Of a DNA stretch of 64,000 nt, positions 42,496-49,822 are shown in pieces. A program made the translations under genes and the position numbers. The notes under the pieces were generated by a model. It was not told where the DNA came from. It searched no databases and worked only from the letters and a program-made list of their open reading frames with translations. Numbering within the stretch: position 1 is the first letter of the stretch; every line of letters begins with the position of its first letter. This DNA is from Actinacidiphila glaucinigra (GTDB lineage Bacteria > Actinomycetota > Actinomycetes > Streptomycetales > Streptomycetaceae): NCBI RefSeq assembly GCF_900188405.1, contig NZ_FZOF01000021.1, forward strand, positions 17,924 to 81,923. Direction: 5' to 3'.

Positions 42496-42890
42496 ACGTC
42501 ATCGAGCTCCTGGCCGACCTTCAGGCCCAGCACGACGAGACCACCGCTCGGGCCGTTGAACTGCGCGAACAGATCAAGCACTTGACTACCGCCCTGGCCG
42601 AGATCGAAGCGCGACTCGCGGACCTGGCCACCACCCGGAAGGTCATCGCCGAACTCGCACCGGCTGGAGGCCAACCCGCACCGCCCGAGACGAACACCGC
42701 CTACCAGGCCATCGTGAACGCCTTCAACCAGCACCCCGACCAAGAGTTCCGAGCCCGTGAGCTGCACGAACTCCTCGGCATGCCCACCGACGAGGCATCC
42801 GTCAACATCACCCGCAGCCGTCTCGGACGCCTCACCCGCCAAGGCTTCCTCACCCAGCCCGGACGCGGCCGCTACCAGAAACGGACTTAA
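42492..42890 (+). CDS. Winged-helix-like passenger protein of the IS
   Basis: 132 residues from GTG 42492, overlapping the transposase stop as GTGA, so it is translationally coupled. Residues about 1-50 form a coiled coil (LADLQAQHDETTARAVELRE, EIEARLADLATTRK); residues about 75-130 look like a winged helix-turn-helix (FRARELHELLGM, VNITRSRLGRLTRQGFLTQP). The stop lies inside the right inverted repeat. Probably a DNA-binding accessory of the element, regulatory or targeting; it could also be a repressor of transposition. Such a gene is not a standard part of two-frame IS5 elements. Confidence 0.7.
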   Translation: MNVIELLADLQAQHDETTARAVELREQIKHLTTALAEIEARLADLATTRKVIAELAPAGGQPAPPETNTAYQAIVNAFNQHPDQEFRARELHELLGMPTDEASVNITRSRLGRLTRQGFLTQPGRGRYQKRT

Positions 42891-42912
42891 CGACCTCTGA
42901 GCAGCAGGGGTA

Positions 42913-43455
42913 TCACTCAGTGACCCCCGCAGCGCGGCCGGCCGCCAGGCGATTGACGTGAGCGCGGATCCGTCCGCGGTCGTCGGGAAAAACACTGTCC
43001 CACTCAGCGTCCAGGCGAAACCACGCGGCCTGCTGGCCCTGCTCGCCGCGGAGCGGCACATCGCGTCCGACAATCGCGGCGTAGGACAGGCCCAGCGTCG
43101 GGGACCAGTCGGCCCGATAGGAGCGGACCGCCACGGCCGCGGGCTGATCAAGCAACTCGGCCTGCAGGCTGGTCTCCTCAAACAGTTCTCGGGCCGCCGC
43201 CGCACGCGGCCCCTCGCCCGGCTCCACCTTGCCGCCGGGCGGCACCCAGCCACGCACACGGTGCTTGACCAACAGCACGTACTCCAAGCGGGGGTCGGTG
43301 ACCCACACCTCGGCCGCAAGCGGCTCCATCGGACGCTGCAGCGCTTCCTCCAACCACGACCGAGCGTCGTCGAACTCCCACGCGGCGAGGCCAGCATCCG
43401 CTACAGCCTCGTCCAAGGTCGCCTGCCCCTCATCATCATGACTCACCCGCACCAC
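42913..43455 (-). CDS. NUDIX hydrolase
   Basis: 180 residues. The NUDIX box is complete: GGKVEPGEGPRAAAARELFEETSLQ (Gx5Ex7REUxEExxU), with preceding strands WVTDPRLEYVLLVKHR. An N-terminal extension of about 45 acidic residues precedes the fold. Substrate class cannot be told. The exact start is uncertain: GTG 43455, GTG 43446 and others are in frame. Its 3' end is 15 bp from the IS right repeat, so the gene is intact. Confidence 0.88.
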   Translation of the reverse strand: MVRVSHDDEGQATLDEAVADAGLAAWEFDDARSWLEEALQRPMEPLAAEVWVTDPRLEYVLLVKHRVRGWVPPGGKVEPGEGPRAAAARELFEETSLQAELLDQPAAVAVRSYRADWSPTLGLSYAAIVGRDVPLRGEQGQQAAWFRLDAEWDSVFPDDRGRIRAHVNRLAAGRAAGVTE

Positions 43456-43680
43456 CCTAGAGCGACGGACCAGCCACTTGTTGCAGGGATGGCGGACCGC
43501 CCTCCGGTCGTGTCCGGGCGAGCCGCCCCGGTTCTGGAACGGTTGGGCGATCGCTCATGGTGTCCGCATTTCACGGAGGAGCCAACGGCACAATGACCGA
43601 ACGTCGGAACTGCGGGCCTGAGTGGTACGGGGCGGCGCTCACCTCCTGACCGCACCACACCGCGCCGCGCCGCGCCGCAC
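43456..43680. other. Non-coding gap upstream of the NUDIX gene
   Basis: About 225 bp. Contains low-complexity CGCCGCGCCGCGCCG near 43660-43680 and no gene I can support. The NUDIX promoter should lie here. Confidence 0.4.
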
Positions 43681-43735
43681 CAACGAACCGATCGTGCTGG
43701 TTCACGTGCCACCGCAGGAGGTGTGCCGGCCGCAC
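43681..43735. repeat. Diverged repeat, copy 1 (see 49087-49140)
   Basis: CAACGAACCGATCGTGCTGG and following bases match 49087-49140 with about four positions in five identical. Both copies can be read as N-[ED]-P-I-V-L-V-x-V-P-P on the plus strand, suggesting fragments of the same gene. This copy is followed immediately by a copied piece of the 57.8-61.4 kb gene. Confidence 0.55.
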
Positions 43736-43916
43736 TGTTGGTGGAGGTGTATCAGCACGGCGAGGGCGCGGTGGAGCCGTTGCCGTGGATCCTGATCCGT
43801 GCAGCCGATGTCGATCCAGAGCAGGTTTGGCAGCTCGCCGACGCGATCGCCACCGCCCGGCATCTGCCGATCACCGTCGTTCTGCCCGCGACCCCGGCGA
43901 CCCGGCAGGCCTTCCC
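43732..43916 (+). pseudogene. Copied fragment of the LysM-BTAD regulator gene
   Basis: These 185 bp align to 59954-60141 of the LysM-BTAD gene; by hand I count about fifteen substitutions and one 3-nt gap. The reading frame is kept (LLVEVYQHGEGAVEPLPWIL, VWQLADAIATARHLPITVVL), corresponding to residues about 708-769 of the full protein. There is no start-to-finish gene: nothing before or after it matches that protein, and the frame runs into unrelated sequence. It is a duplicated scrap, not a domain-sized gene. Confidence 0.85.
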
Positions 43917-44013
43917 CCACAAAAGAGAGGGGGACGGCCATGAGCGACACCACGTGGGCCGCCGGTGAACAGCACCTGGGGCTTCGGCGACCTGGACTGG
44001 TAGCCGACAAGAG

Positions 44014-44056
44014 CGAAGGGGCTGCTGCCGCGATGATCGCGGCAGCAGCCCCTTCG
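44014..44056. terminator. Long perfect hairpin (21-bp arms)
   Basis: CGAAGGGGCTGCTGCCGCGAT (44014-44034) and its exact reverse complement (44036-44056) meet at a single central base. It lies downstream of the leftward zinc-ribbon remnant and between two pseudogenes. Best explained as a strong transcription terminator; no mobile-element ends flank it. Confidence 0.65.
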
Positions 44057-44105
44057 GCTCTTACAAGGGGTGTCACCCGACACGTCCCCGCTGCAGATGG
44101 CGCGC

Positions 44106-44317
44106 CTACCTGCCTGGCGAGGTGTAGCGGGCTCCGCCCGGGGGCCGGGCGGTGGTGTGCGGTGGTGAAGTCGCGGGCTGCTGCTCACCCGAGGGCTGGC
44201 AGTGCGGGCAGAGTGGCGGCCGAGGTCGGTGTCGATGGTTCCCCATCCGCGGCAGCGCTCGCAGTCGCGGGCCAAGACAGCGTTGGCGCAGGGAGCGGGG
44301 CTTGCCCCGTCGGTCAT
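44106..44317 (-). pseudogene. Small zinc-ribbon protein with single-base frameshift
   Basis: From ATG 44317 the frame gives CERCRGWGTIDTDLGRH with a CxxC pair; the partner pair appears only after a one-base shift near 44220 (LCPHCQPSGEQQ) and then runs to TAG 44106-44108. The span is 212 nt, one short of a multiple of three. The restored peptide, CxxC-x(n)-CxxC with GWGT between, matches a common Streptomyces small zinc-ribbon type. A sequencing error is the alternative to true decay. Terminator-like hairpin 50 bp downstream. Confidence 0.65.
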
Positions 44318-44385
44318 ACCGCGCTTCCTCCGACTGCGTCGGGCGGTAAGGGGCAGGCGCGCCGATCGCGCACCCGCTTGGTTCG

Positions 44386-45036
44386 TCACATGTGGGTGAA
44401 GATCTTCTCGGCGTCGAAGCGGGAGACTGGCTGGCGAGAGACGCGTGTCTCGTCCGGGTAGCCGAGCATGACGAGCAGCGTCGTGGTGAAGTCGGTGTCG
44501 GTGAGGTCGAACGCTTCGTCGATCGTCGCGCGGTCGAAGCCTTCCAGCGGGGTGGCGTCGACTCCGAGAGAAGCGGCGGCCATCATGGTCGCGCCGACCA
44601 CGAGGTAGGTGTTCTTCTCCAGCCAGTGGAGTACGTCGCCGCCATAGTTCTCCGACTGGATCTCCACGAAGTTGGACGCTCCAGCCTCCCATCCCTTCTG
44701 GATCTCCGGGTCCGCGAAGCGACCGTCCGCGCGCTCCTTCGCGAAGATCTCCTGCAGGTGCTTGTCGGGAATCGTCTTGCGGGTCGTGAACACGATCGCG
44801 TGCGACGCGTTTCGCACCTTCTCCGCGTTGTCCGCGAAGCGGCCGACGAGAGCGTCCGCAAGCTTGTCCTTGCCGGCCTGCGACTCCAGCACATGGAAGT
44901 GGTTCGGCTGGATGTTGACCGTCGTCGGCGAGCTGCGCAGGTAGCGCAGCAGGAGCTGAATGGTCTCCTCCGGGATCTTCTTGTTCGGGTCGAAGTAACG
45001 GGTGAGGTGCTTGGTGATCAGAGTGTCGAGCTCCAT
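44386..45036 (-). CDS. nfsB: NfsB-like NAD(P)H nitroreductase
   Basis: 216 residues. Nitroreductase fold with RYFDPNKKIPEETIQLLLRY, SPTTVNIQPNHFHVL (FMN-binding Ser and Asn-x-Gln-Pro), and the C-terminal GVDATPLEGFDRATIDEAF and VMLGYPDETRVSRQPVSR. These FMN enzymes reduce nitroaromatics, quinones and dihydropteridines. It follows the AhpD-like gene on the same strand (gap about 130 bp) and both lie downstream of operators for the divergent TetR gene. Confidence 0.92.
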   Translation of the reverse strand: MELDTLITKHLTRYFDPNKKIPEETIQLLLRYLRSSPTTVNIQPNHFHVLESQAGKDKLADALVGRFADNAEKVRNASHAIVFTTRKTIPDKHLQEIFAKERADGRFADPEIQKGWEAGASNFVEIQSENYGGDVLHWLEKNTYLVVGATMMAAASLGVDATPLEGFDRATIDEAFDLTDTDFTTTLLVMLGYPDETRVSRQPVSRFDAEKIFTHM

Positions 45037-45170
45037 GGCTGGCTTTCGTTTCCTTGTCGGAGAGATCGGTTCAGGAGGCGGATTACGGGTGTGGGAGTCA
45101 CGTCAGTACGGGGCGAAACGTCGCTGTCATGGCGACCTCTGTGCCAGTCGACGTGTCGTGAGGTTGCTGG

Positions 45171-45704
45171 TTACGCGCCCGCACCGGGGATGTCGACGGC
45201 GGTGTCGTTGACGTTGTTGAGGTAGTTCGTGAGCAATGTGACGACCACGACGGTGACGATCGCCTGGATCTCGGGGTCCGTGTACCCGGCCTCGCGGACC
45301 GCGGCGATGTCCTCGTCGCCCACCTGACCGCGGGTCTCGATCACCTGCTGGGAGAAGCGAGCGACTGCGGCACGCTTGGGATCGGTGGATCCGCCGGTGC
45401 GGGCCAGCTCGATCTCCTCGGTGGACATGCCTGCGAGGTTCGTGGAGATGTATCCGTGCAGCGCCGAGCAGTAGGCGCAGTTGTTGGAGTGGGACGTGGC
45501 CAGCGCGATCGTGTGGCGGGTCTTCGCGTCGAGGAGCTTCGCGATGCTGCCCTGCAGGCTCATCACGATCTCCAGGACGGCCGGGTTGCCGGCGAGCGTG
45601 GTGAACATGCCCGGAGCGAAGCCGAACTGCTTGGCGATGGTGTCGAGCGTGCCCTGCGTCTTGGCGTCGATGTCGGTGAGCTCGGGCGTGGTGAGACGAG
45701 ACAT
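45171..45704 (-). CDS. AhpD-like (carboxymuconolactone decarboxylase family) protein
   Basis: 177 residues. All-helical CMD fold with the redox motif NNCAYCSALHGYIS (Cys76, Cys79, His83), as in AhpD-type disulfide reductases; a peroxidase-related role is likely. Its start, 45704, is 30 bp from the first of three TGGGCT-N4-AGCCCA operators. Nothing suggests decay. Probably first gene of the operon with the nitroreductase. Confidence 0.9.
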   Translation of the reverse strand: MSRLTTPELTDIDAKTQGTLDTIAKQFGFAPGMFTTLAGNPAVLEIVMSLQGSIAKLLDAKTRHTIALATSHSNNCAYCSALHGYISTNLAGMSTEEIELARTGGSTDPKRAAVARFSQQVIETRGQVGDEDIAAVREAGYTDPEIQAIVTVVVVTLLTNYLNNVNDTAVDIPGAGA

Positions 45705-45733
45705 GGTGGTGGTCCTCCGGGCGGTATCAGTTC

Positions 45734-45818
45734 TGGGCTGCTCAGCCCACTCAGAGTCAACCCGACGCGGAATGGGCTGTCAAGCCCAATCAGTGTTCAT
45801 GTTGGGCTGCTAAGCCCA
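45734..45818. promoter_or_regulatory. Three TetR-type operators
   Basis: TGGGCT-GCTC-AGCCCA at 45734-45749, TGGGCT-GTCA-AGCCCA at 45773-45788 and TGGGCT-GCTA-AGCCCA at 45803-45818. The last is extended to TTGGGCT...AGCCCAA. They fill the 136-bp gap between the divergent tetR and AhpD-like genes, so the regulator very probably represses both. Confidence 0.88.
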
Positions 45819-45840
45819 ATCTGCGGGGTAGGGTGGTGAC

Positions 45841-46485
45841 ATGCAGATGAACGATGGATCGCGTGATCTTCGCGGGCGCACCGGCAAGGGGCTGGCGACG
45901 CGAGGTCGCATCCTCGAGCACGCCGCGGACTTGATCTACACGCGGGGGGTCCACGCGACGAACAACGAGCTGGTGCGAAGATCAGCGGGGATCAGCGGCT
46001 CGCAGCTGAGCCACTACTTCCCGAACAAGGAGAGCCTGGTGCGCGCCGTCATCGACTGGCAGGCCGAGAGCGTGCTCGGCTTCCACCGAAGCGAACGGTT
46101 CGCCGGCTTCGAAACGATCGAGGCGTACCAGGAGTGGGCGGACTTCTACGTCGTCTCCGGGCGCCCGTTCGAGAACGGCTGCAGCCTTGGATCCCTCGCG
46201 AGCGAGATCGTCAAAACCGATCTGGATGTCCGCGACGACCTCACCCGGGTCTTCGCCGAATGGCAAGACATCTTCCGAGCGGGACTCGAGCGGATGCAAG
46301 ATGCCGGACGACTCGACGCGTCGGCGGATCCCGCGCAACTCGCACACATGCTGATCGCCGCCTACCAGGGAGGCAGCCTGCTCGCGCAGATCGCCCGCGA
46401 CGTAGCACCATTGCGTGACGCGCTGTATGCCGCGGTCGAAAATCTTCGCGCCTACACAACGTCAGACGACGTCGCGCGAACCTGA
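45841..46485 (+). CDS. TetR-family repressor
   Basis: 214 residues from ATG 45841. N-terminal TetR helix-turn-helix (RGRILEHAADLIYTRGVHATNNELVRRSAGISGSQLSHYFPNKES) followed by a helical ligand domain. Divergent from the AhpD-like/nitroreductase operon with three matched palindromes between. Predicted to sense an electrophile or quinone-like compound given the regulated enzymes; the ligand is not known. Confidence 0.92.
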   Translation: MQMNDGSRDLRGRTGKGLATRGRILEHAADLIYTRGVHATNNELVRRSAGISGSQLSHYFPNKESLVRAVIDWQAESVLGFHRSERFAGFETIEAYQEWADFYVVSGRPFENGCSLGSLASEIVKTDLDVRDDLTRVFAEWQDIFRAGLERMQDAGRLDASADPAQLAHMLIAAYQGGSLLAQIARDVAPLRDALYAAVENLRAYTTSDDVART

Positions 46486-46560
46486 TACGAAGCCCCGGCC
46501 TCTTGTTCCAGAGTTCCGTCGGCTTGGGCCAGCGGGCCCCCACAACGCTGCGGGCTCGCA

Positions 46561-46577
46561 GCCAGCCTAGGGCTGGC
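46561..46577. terminator. Terminator-like hairpin between convergent genes
   Basis: GCCAGCC (46561-46567), TAG, GGCTGGC (46571-46577): a perfect 7-bp stem with a 3-nt loop. Located in the 136-bp gap between the ends of the tetR gene and the HSP18 regulator gene. Confidence 0.5.
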
Positions 46578-46621
46578 CGGCGCCGTTACTCCTGGCCAGG
46601 GACACAGCCAGCCTCCACGTG

Positions 46622-47293
46622 TCAGTCCCCGCGTCGCTGGTCGTCGCTTTCCTGGCGCAGCTGCTCAGCGCGCTGAGTGAGCGCGTCGACGCGCGCGGCA
46701 ACCTCTGGATGGCCGGGCAGGAGGTGGGCGCGGGTGGCTTCGAGGGGGACCATCAGGCGCGCCGCGTCGTCGCGGGCGAGGGCTGCGTCGATGTCGGCGA
46801 TGGCTGATCGGGCTCCGGGAGGTAGGTCGGTCAGCTCGGTGACGTGAGCGGCCAGGCGGCGCAGGTCAGCGGCGTTGTCGCGCGCCCAGGCAGTGACGAG
46901 GCGGTCGGCCGCGCGGCGGTCCCGGGTCGCTTTCACGCGCTCCTCTCCCGTGCAGCCCGCCGCTCCCGGCTGGAGACGTAGGTAGCGGCGTTCGGCGGCC
47001 TGACGACTGGCAACCCCGAGCGGACCGGCCAGGTCGGCCCAGCTCGCGCCGGCGGCTCGGGCGGTTTCGATCAGCCCTCTCTCCCAGCTGGCGAGCTGCT
47101 CGCGCACCTCCCGCAGGAGCATCAGCGAAGCGAGAGCCTGCCCGGTGTCGCCGGCAGGTGCCGGCCCCGCGTCGGCGGCACGGGCCTCGCGCAAGGCGCG
47201 GTCGATGGCACCGAGAGCGGTGGCTGCGGCCATGAGCGGTACGGGGCCGTCGTCATCGGCATCCCTCAGCGCGGGGCGCGCCGTAGCGTCCAT
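46622..47293 (-). CDS. HSP18 transcriptional regulator-like protein
   Basis: 223 residues, highly helical and charged. A helix-turn-helix-like segment is at about 84-112 (RGLIETARAAGASWADLAGP, then LGVASRQAAERRYLR). Divergent from the hsp20 gene, with two dyads between. This is the arrangement of Streptomyces proteins annotated as HSP18 regulator; the function follows from that neighbour relationship, not from a motif that I can name. ATG 47293. Confidence 0.8.
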   Translation of the reverse strand: MDATARPALRDADDDGPVPLMAAATALGAIDRALREARAADAGPAPAGDTGQALASLMLLREVREQLASWERGLIETARAAGASWADLAGPLGVASRQAAERRYLRLQPGAAGCTGEERVKATRDRRAADRLVTAWARDNAADLRRLAAHVTELTDLPPGARSAIADIDAALARDDAARLMVPLEATRAHLLPGHPEVAARVDALTQRAEQLRQESDDQRRGD

Positions 47294-47305
47294 CAGGGCC
47301 GCCTT

Positions 47306-47351
47306 TCGTCATCCGTTTGACGACACAGGGTTTGTCATCATCTGGATGACA
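47306..47351. promoter_or_regulatory. Two dyads in the hsp20/regulator promoter region
   Basis: TCGTCA-N6-TGACGA at 47306-47323 and TGTCATC-N5-GATGACA at 47333-47351, both perfect. They lie between the divergent regulator start (47293) and the hsp20 start (47417), and share a GTCATC half-site. Probable operators for heat control. Confidence 0.7.
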
Positions 47352-47416
47352 TGCTACAACGGATGTAGGTGAAGCGCATTGGCAGTCACTGCCCGAACCC
47401 TTGGAGGTGTTTCACG

Positions 47417-47851
47417 ATGTTGATGCGCACCGACCCCTTCCGTGAGCTGGACCGTCTGACCCAGCAGCTCCTGGGAACGTCTGGCACCTGGTCGAGGCCC
47501 CAGGCGATGCCGATGGACGCCTACCGTGAGGGCGACCGTTACGTGATCGCCCTCGACATGCCCGGCGTGACCCCGGACGCGATCGACATCGACGTCGAAC
47601 GCAACATGCTCACGGTCAAGGCCGAACGCCGCCCGGTCGCCAAGGCCGACGACGTGCAGATGGAGCTGTCCGAACGGCCCCTCGGTGTCTTCTCCAGGCA
47701 GCTCGTGCTCGCCGACACCCTGGACGCCGAGCACATCGAGGCCGACTACGACGCGGGTGTCCTGACCCTGCGCATCCCAATCGCGGAGCGGGCCAAGCCC
47801 CGCAAGATCGCGATCACGTCCACCGGAGACCGCAGGCAGATCAGCGGCTGA
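47417..47851 (+). CDS. hsp20: Hsp20 (alpha-crystallin) small heat-shock protein
   Basis: 144 residues from ATG 47417 with TTGGAGGTG upstream. An alpha-crystallin domain from about residue 35: MPMDAYREGDRYVIALDMPGV, NMLTVKAERRPV, and AGVLTLRIPIAE. Holdase chaperone preventing aggregation. Divergent from the HSP18 regulator; DUF2267 genes follow 98 bp downstream on the same strand. Confidence 0.95.
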   Translation: MLMRTDPFRELDRLTQQLLGTSGTWSRPQAMPMDAYREGDRYVIALDMPGVTPDAIDIDVERNMLTVKAERRPVAKADDVQMELSERPLGVFSRQLVLADTLDAEHIEADYDAGVLTLRIPIAERAKPRKIAITSTGDRRQISG

Positions 47852-47949
47852 CCCCCAGCCGCGCTTGATCCCGGCAAGCAGCCAGCGGAGGACGGTCACC
47901 GTACGCACGCTCCTCGGGTCCGTCCTCCGCATCACCGCAAGGGGGAATC

Positions 47950-48345
47950 GTGGCCATGCGACCGGAGGTGTTCCTGGCACAGGTCCAGGAACGCGGTGAA
48001 TACTCCACTCCGCAGGAGGCGGACCGGGCGGCCCGCGTCGTACTTGGACTGCTCGGCGCCCATGTGGTCGGCAAAGAGCGTGCCGAACTCGCCGCCCGCC
48101 TGCCGGAGACCTACGCACTCATCTTGCTCAACCCACTCCAGGCCGTCGAGCCACTGGACGCCGAACGGTTCGTGCGGGCCACCGCCGCATGGATCGAAGG
48201 CGCCAGCGAACAGACCGCCAGGTGGGACGTCGGCGCCGTCCTTAGCGTGGCTGCCGACGAGGCCGGACCAGACCTGCTGCGACGACTCCTACTCCAGTTG
48301 CCGCCCGGCTACGACCTGCTGTTCGGCCACCTTGAGCCGGCCTGA
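47950..48345 (+). CDS. DUF2267 protein
   Basis: 131 residues from GTG 47950 (CAAGGGGGAATC upstream). The DUF2267 repeats are recognisable: FLAQVQERGEYSTPQEADRAARVVLGLLG, ERAELAARLPETYALILLNP, and LLLQLPPGYDLLFG. DUF2267 proteins are often linked to stress genes; function unknown. A hairpin at about 48359-48384 lies between this gene and the next. Confidence 0.85.
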   Translation: MAMRPEVFLAQVQERGEYSTPQEADRAARVVLGLLGAHVVGKERAELAARLPETYALILLNPLQAVEPLDAERFVRATAAWIEGASEQTARWDVGAVLSVAADEAGPDLLRRLLLQLPPGYDLLFGHLEPA

Positions 48346-48414
48346 CCTTCACCGCCGAGGGGCGGGGCACGCCGCTCCCGCCCCACAGCATCACAAACAG
48401 AGAAAGGCACACCG

Positions 48415-48849
48415 ATGTACGCGCAGCGCCAAGCGGCCGCCCCCGTCTCGGCGATGACGTTCGAGGCGATGGTTGAACAAGTCCGCTACGACGGCGCCTA
48501 CCCAACCCACGACCGGGCAGAGCAAGCCGTTCGCCATGTGATGGCAGGCCTGGGCCGGCAATTGATCGGCGATGAACGCGTCGCCCTCGCCGCCCGGCTT
48601 CCCCTCGAGGCCGCACTTGAGCTCACCGCCCAGGTTCCGCGCACCGAACCGCTTACCGGATTCGATTTTGTCAGCGACCTGGCCGCCCGCACCGGCGGAA
48701 CACCAGCCACCGCACGCTGGGACGCCGGGATCGTCTTCGCGGTACTCCGGCGCCTGACCGGGGACGACCTCATCAGCAGCGTCCTCGCACAGCTGCCCAG
48801 CGGGTACGCCTTGCTCTTCGGCCGCGCCGAACTAGCTCCGACTGGGTAA
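48415..48849 (+). CDS. DUF2267 protein, second copy
   Basis: 144 residues from ATG 48415. Same fold as the preceding gene (FEAMVEQVRYDGAYPTHDRA, ERVALAARLPLEAALELTAQ, VLAQLPSGYALLFG) with about half the residues alike, so this is a tandem duplication followed by divergence. Together with hsp20 they form a likely three-gene stress operon. Confidence 0.85.
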   Translation: MYAQRQAAAPVSAMTFEAMVEQVRYDGAYPTHDRAEQAVRHVMAGLGRQLIGDERVALAARLPLEAALELTAQVPRTEPLTGFDFVSDLAARTGGTPATARWDAGIVFAVLRRLTGDDLISSVLAQLPSGYALLFGRAELAPTG

Positions 48850-48934
48850 CCCGGTGGACAACCTGCAGGTGACGGGCCCCACTACCCCCGAACACCAGCC
48901 AGCTCGCTACCCGCTCCCCTGACAGCGCCTACTC

Positions 48935-48961
48935 CCGGGTCCTCGCGCAACGAGGACCCGG
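48935..48961. terminator. Terminator-like hairpin after the DUF2267 genes
   Basis: CCGGGTCCTCG (48935-48945) and CGAGGACCCGG (48951-48961) form a perfect 11-bp stem with a CGCAA loop, 85 bp after the stop. Confidence 0.7.
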
Positions 48962-49418
48962 CAGAGCGCCGATGGCAGGACAGCCCACATGCGCAGTCCA
49001 TCCAGCGCTCCACAACCGCAGCGACGCCAGCAGGACCAGTAAGCCAGGGGTGTCCCACTCCTGAACTGAACCTCGCCGCGCCACCCCAACGACCCGATCG
49101 TGCTCGTTCGCGTGCCACCCAAGACGTGTGCCAGCCGACCACCACCGTGGTCATCCGTTGGAACGCTCTCGGTCTCTGCGCAGTGGACGCGCTCTACCCA
49201 GACGGTCCCCGACTCGGGTCGGCCCGGATCGACGGTGGCGAACTGTTTCCCGCACGCCATCGCAGGCCCCGCTTCACGTGAACTGGTCGGCGCCGACAAC
49301 GCCCCAGGACTGGGTGGCGGACCAGTGGGCGTTTACCGTGCTGCCGAGGTCGGTGCCGCTGGGTATAGCAGGCTGGTCGTGATCACTCGGCGCAGGTCAT
49401 AACGTAGCCCAAGCGTGG
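48962..49418. other. Gene-poor stretch with a diverged repeat
   Basis: No convincing gene. Contains at 49087-49140 a second copy of the segment at 43681-43735 (about four positions in five identical), which reads P-N-D-P-I-V-L-V-R-V-P-P in its protein frame before the frame decays. Likely gene debris. Confidence 0.45.
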
Positions 49419-49553
49419 GTGAAGGCGGGCGTCGCGGACCTCCCGCGGCCTGCCGGGCCGGCGACGTACTGCGGGAGCTGTGACTGCAGCTGGGTCACCG
49501 GTGAGGACGGCCAGGCCGGCAAGTGCCCCTGTCGGACCGGCGAGAGGCCGTGA
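49419..49553 (+). CDS. Possible 44-residue Cys-rich peptide
   Basis: GTG 49419 to TGA 49551-49553. The C-terminal half reads YCGSCDCSWVTGEDGQAGKC followed by PCRTG, a compact set of five Cys that could bind zinc. There is no good ribosome site and the flanks look decayed, so it may be the tail of a lost gene. Confidence 0.35.
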   Translation: MKAGVADLPRPAGPATYCGSCDCSWVTGEDGQAGKCPCRTGERP

Positions 49554-49822
49554 CCGGGCCTCGATTTCACTCACCGGAATCAGTGGTGACGTGCCGTGAA
49601 AATTCACCGCCCCGCATACAAGGACAAAGGCGGATGAGATGTGTCAGTGCGCTCATGATCTCTATTGGAGGCGGTGAGTTGGAGCCGTACGGTGCGTCGT
49701 ATGTCGCACCGCGGCACCCGCCGCATGATGCGCTGCTGTCCCGGGAGCACCGTCCCGGTGAGCGCGCGTCAGCGGCGGGCGTTGCTGCGGTTACGCAGCC
49801 GATGCCAGGGGGAGGCCGTCCC
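49554..49822. other. Upstream region of the Tad locus
   Basis: About 270 bp without a convincing gene. The promoter of the Tad operon should be here; I see no repeat or clear -10/-35 pair. Confidence 0.4.

Larger units (their letters stand above)
41541..42898 (+). mobile_element. IS5-family-like insertion sequence with passenger gene
   Basis: Bounded by perfect 17-bp inverted repeats: AGAGGTCGTTAAGTCCG at 41541-41557 and CGGACTTAACGACCTCT at 42882-42898. Total 1358 bp. Inside are a DDE transposase in two frames and a small winged-helix gene. No clear target-site duplication is visible in the flanking bases (left ...CTTGTG, right GAGCAG...), so the insertion may be old or have recombined. It lies between the lanthipeptide locus and a NUDIX gene whose stop is 15 bp from the right repeat. 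Confidence 0.88.

Noticed and set aside
41535..42904. Target-site duplication flanking the IS
   Set aside because: The flanking bases (CTTGTG left, GAGCAG right) do not match over 3 or more bases.
46622..46807. A short plus-strand frame opposite the HSP18 regulator
   Set aside because: Antisense shadow without ribosome site.
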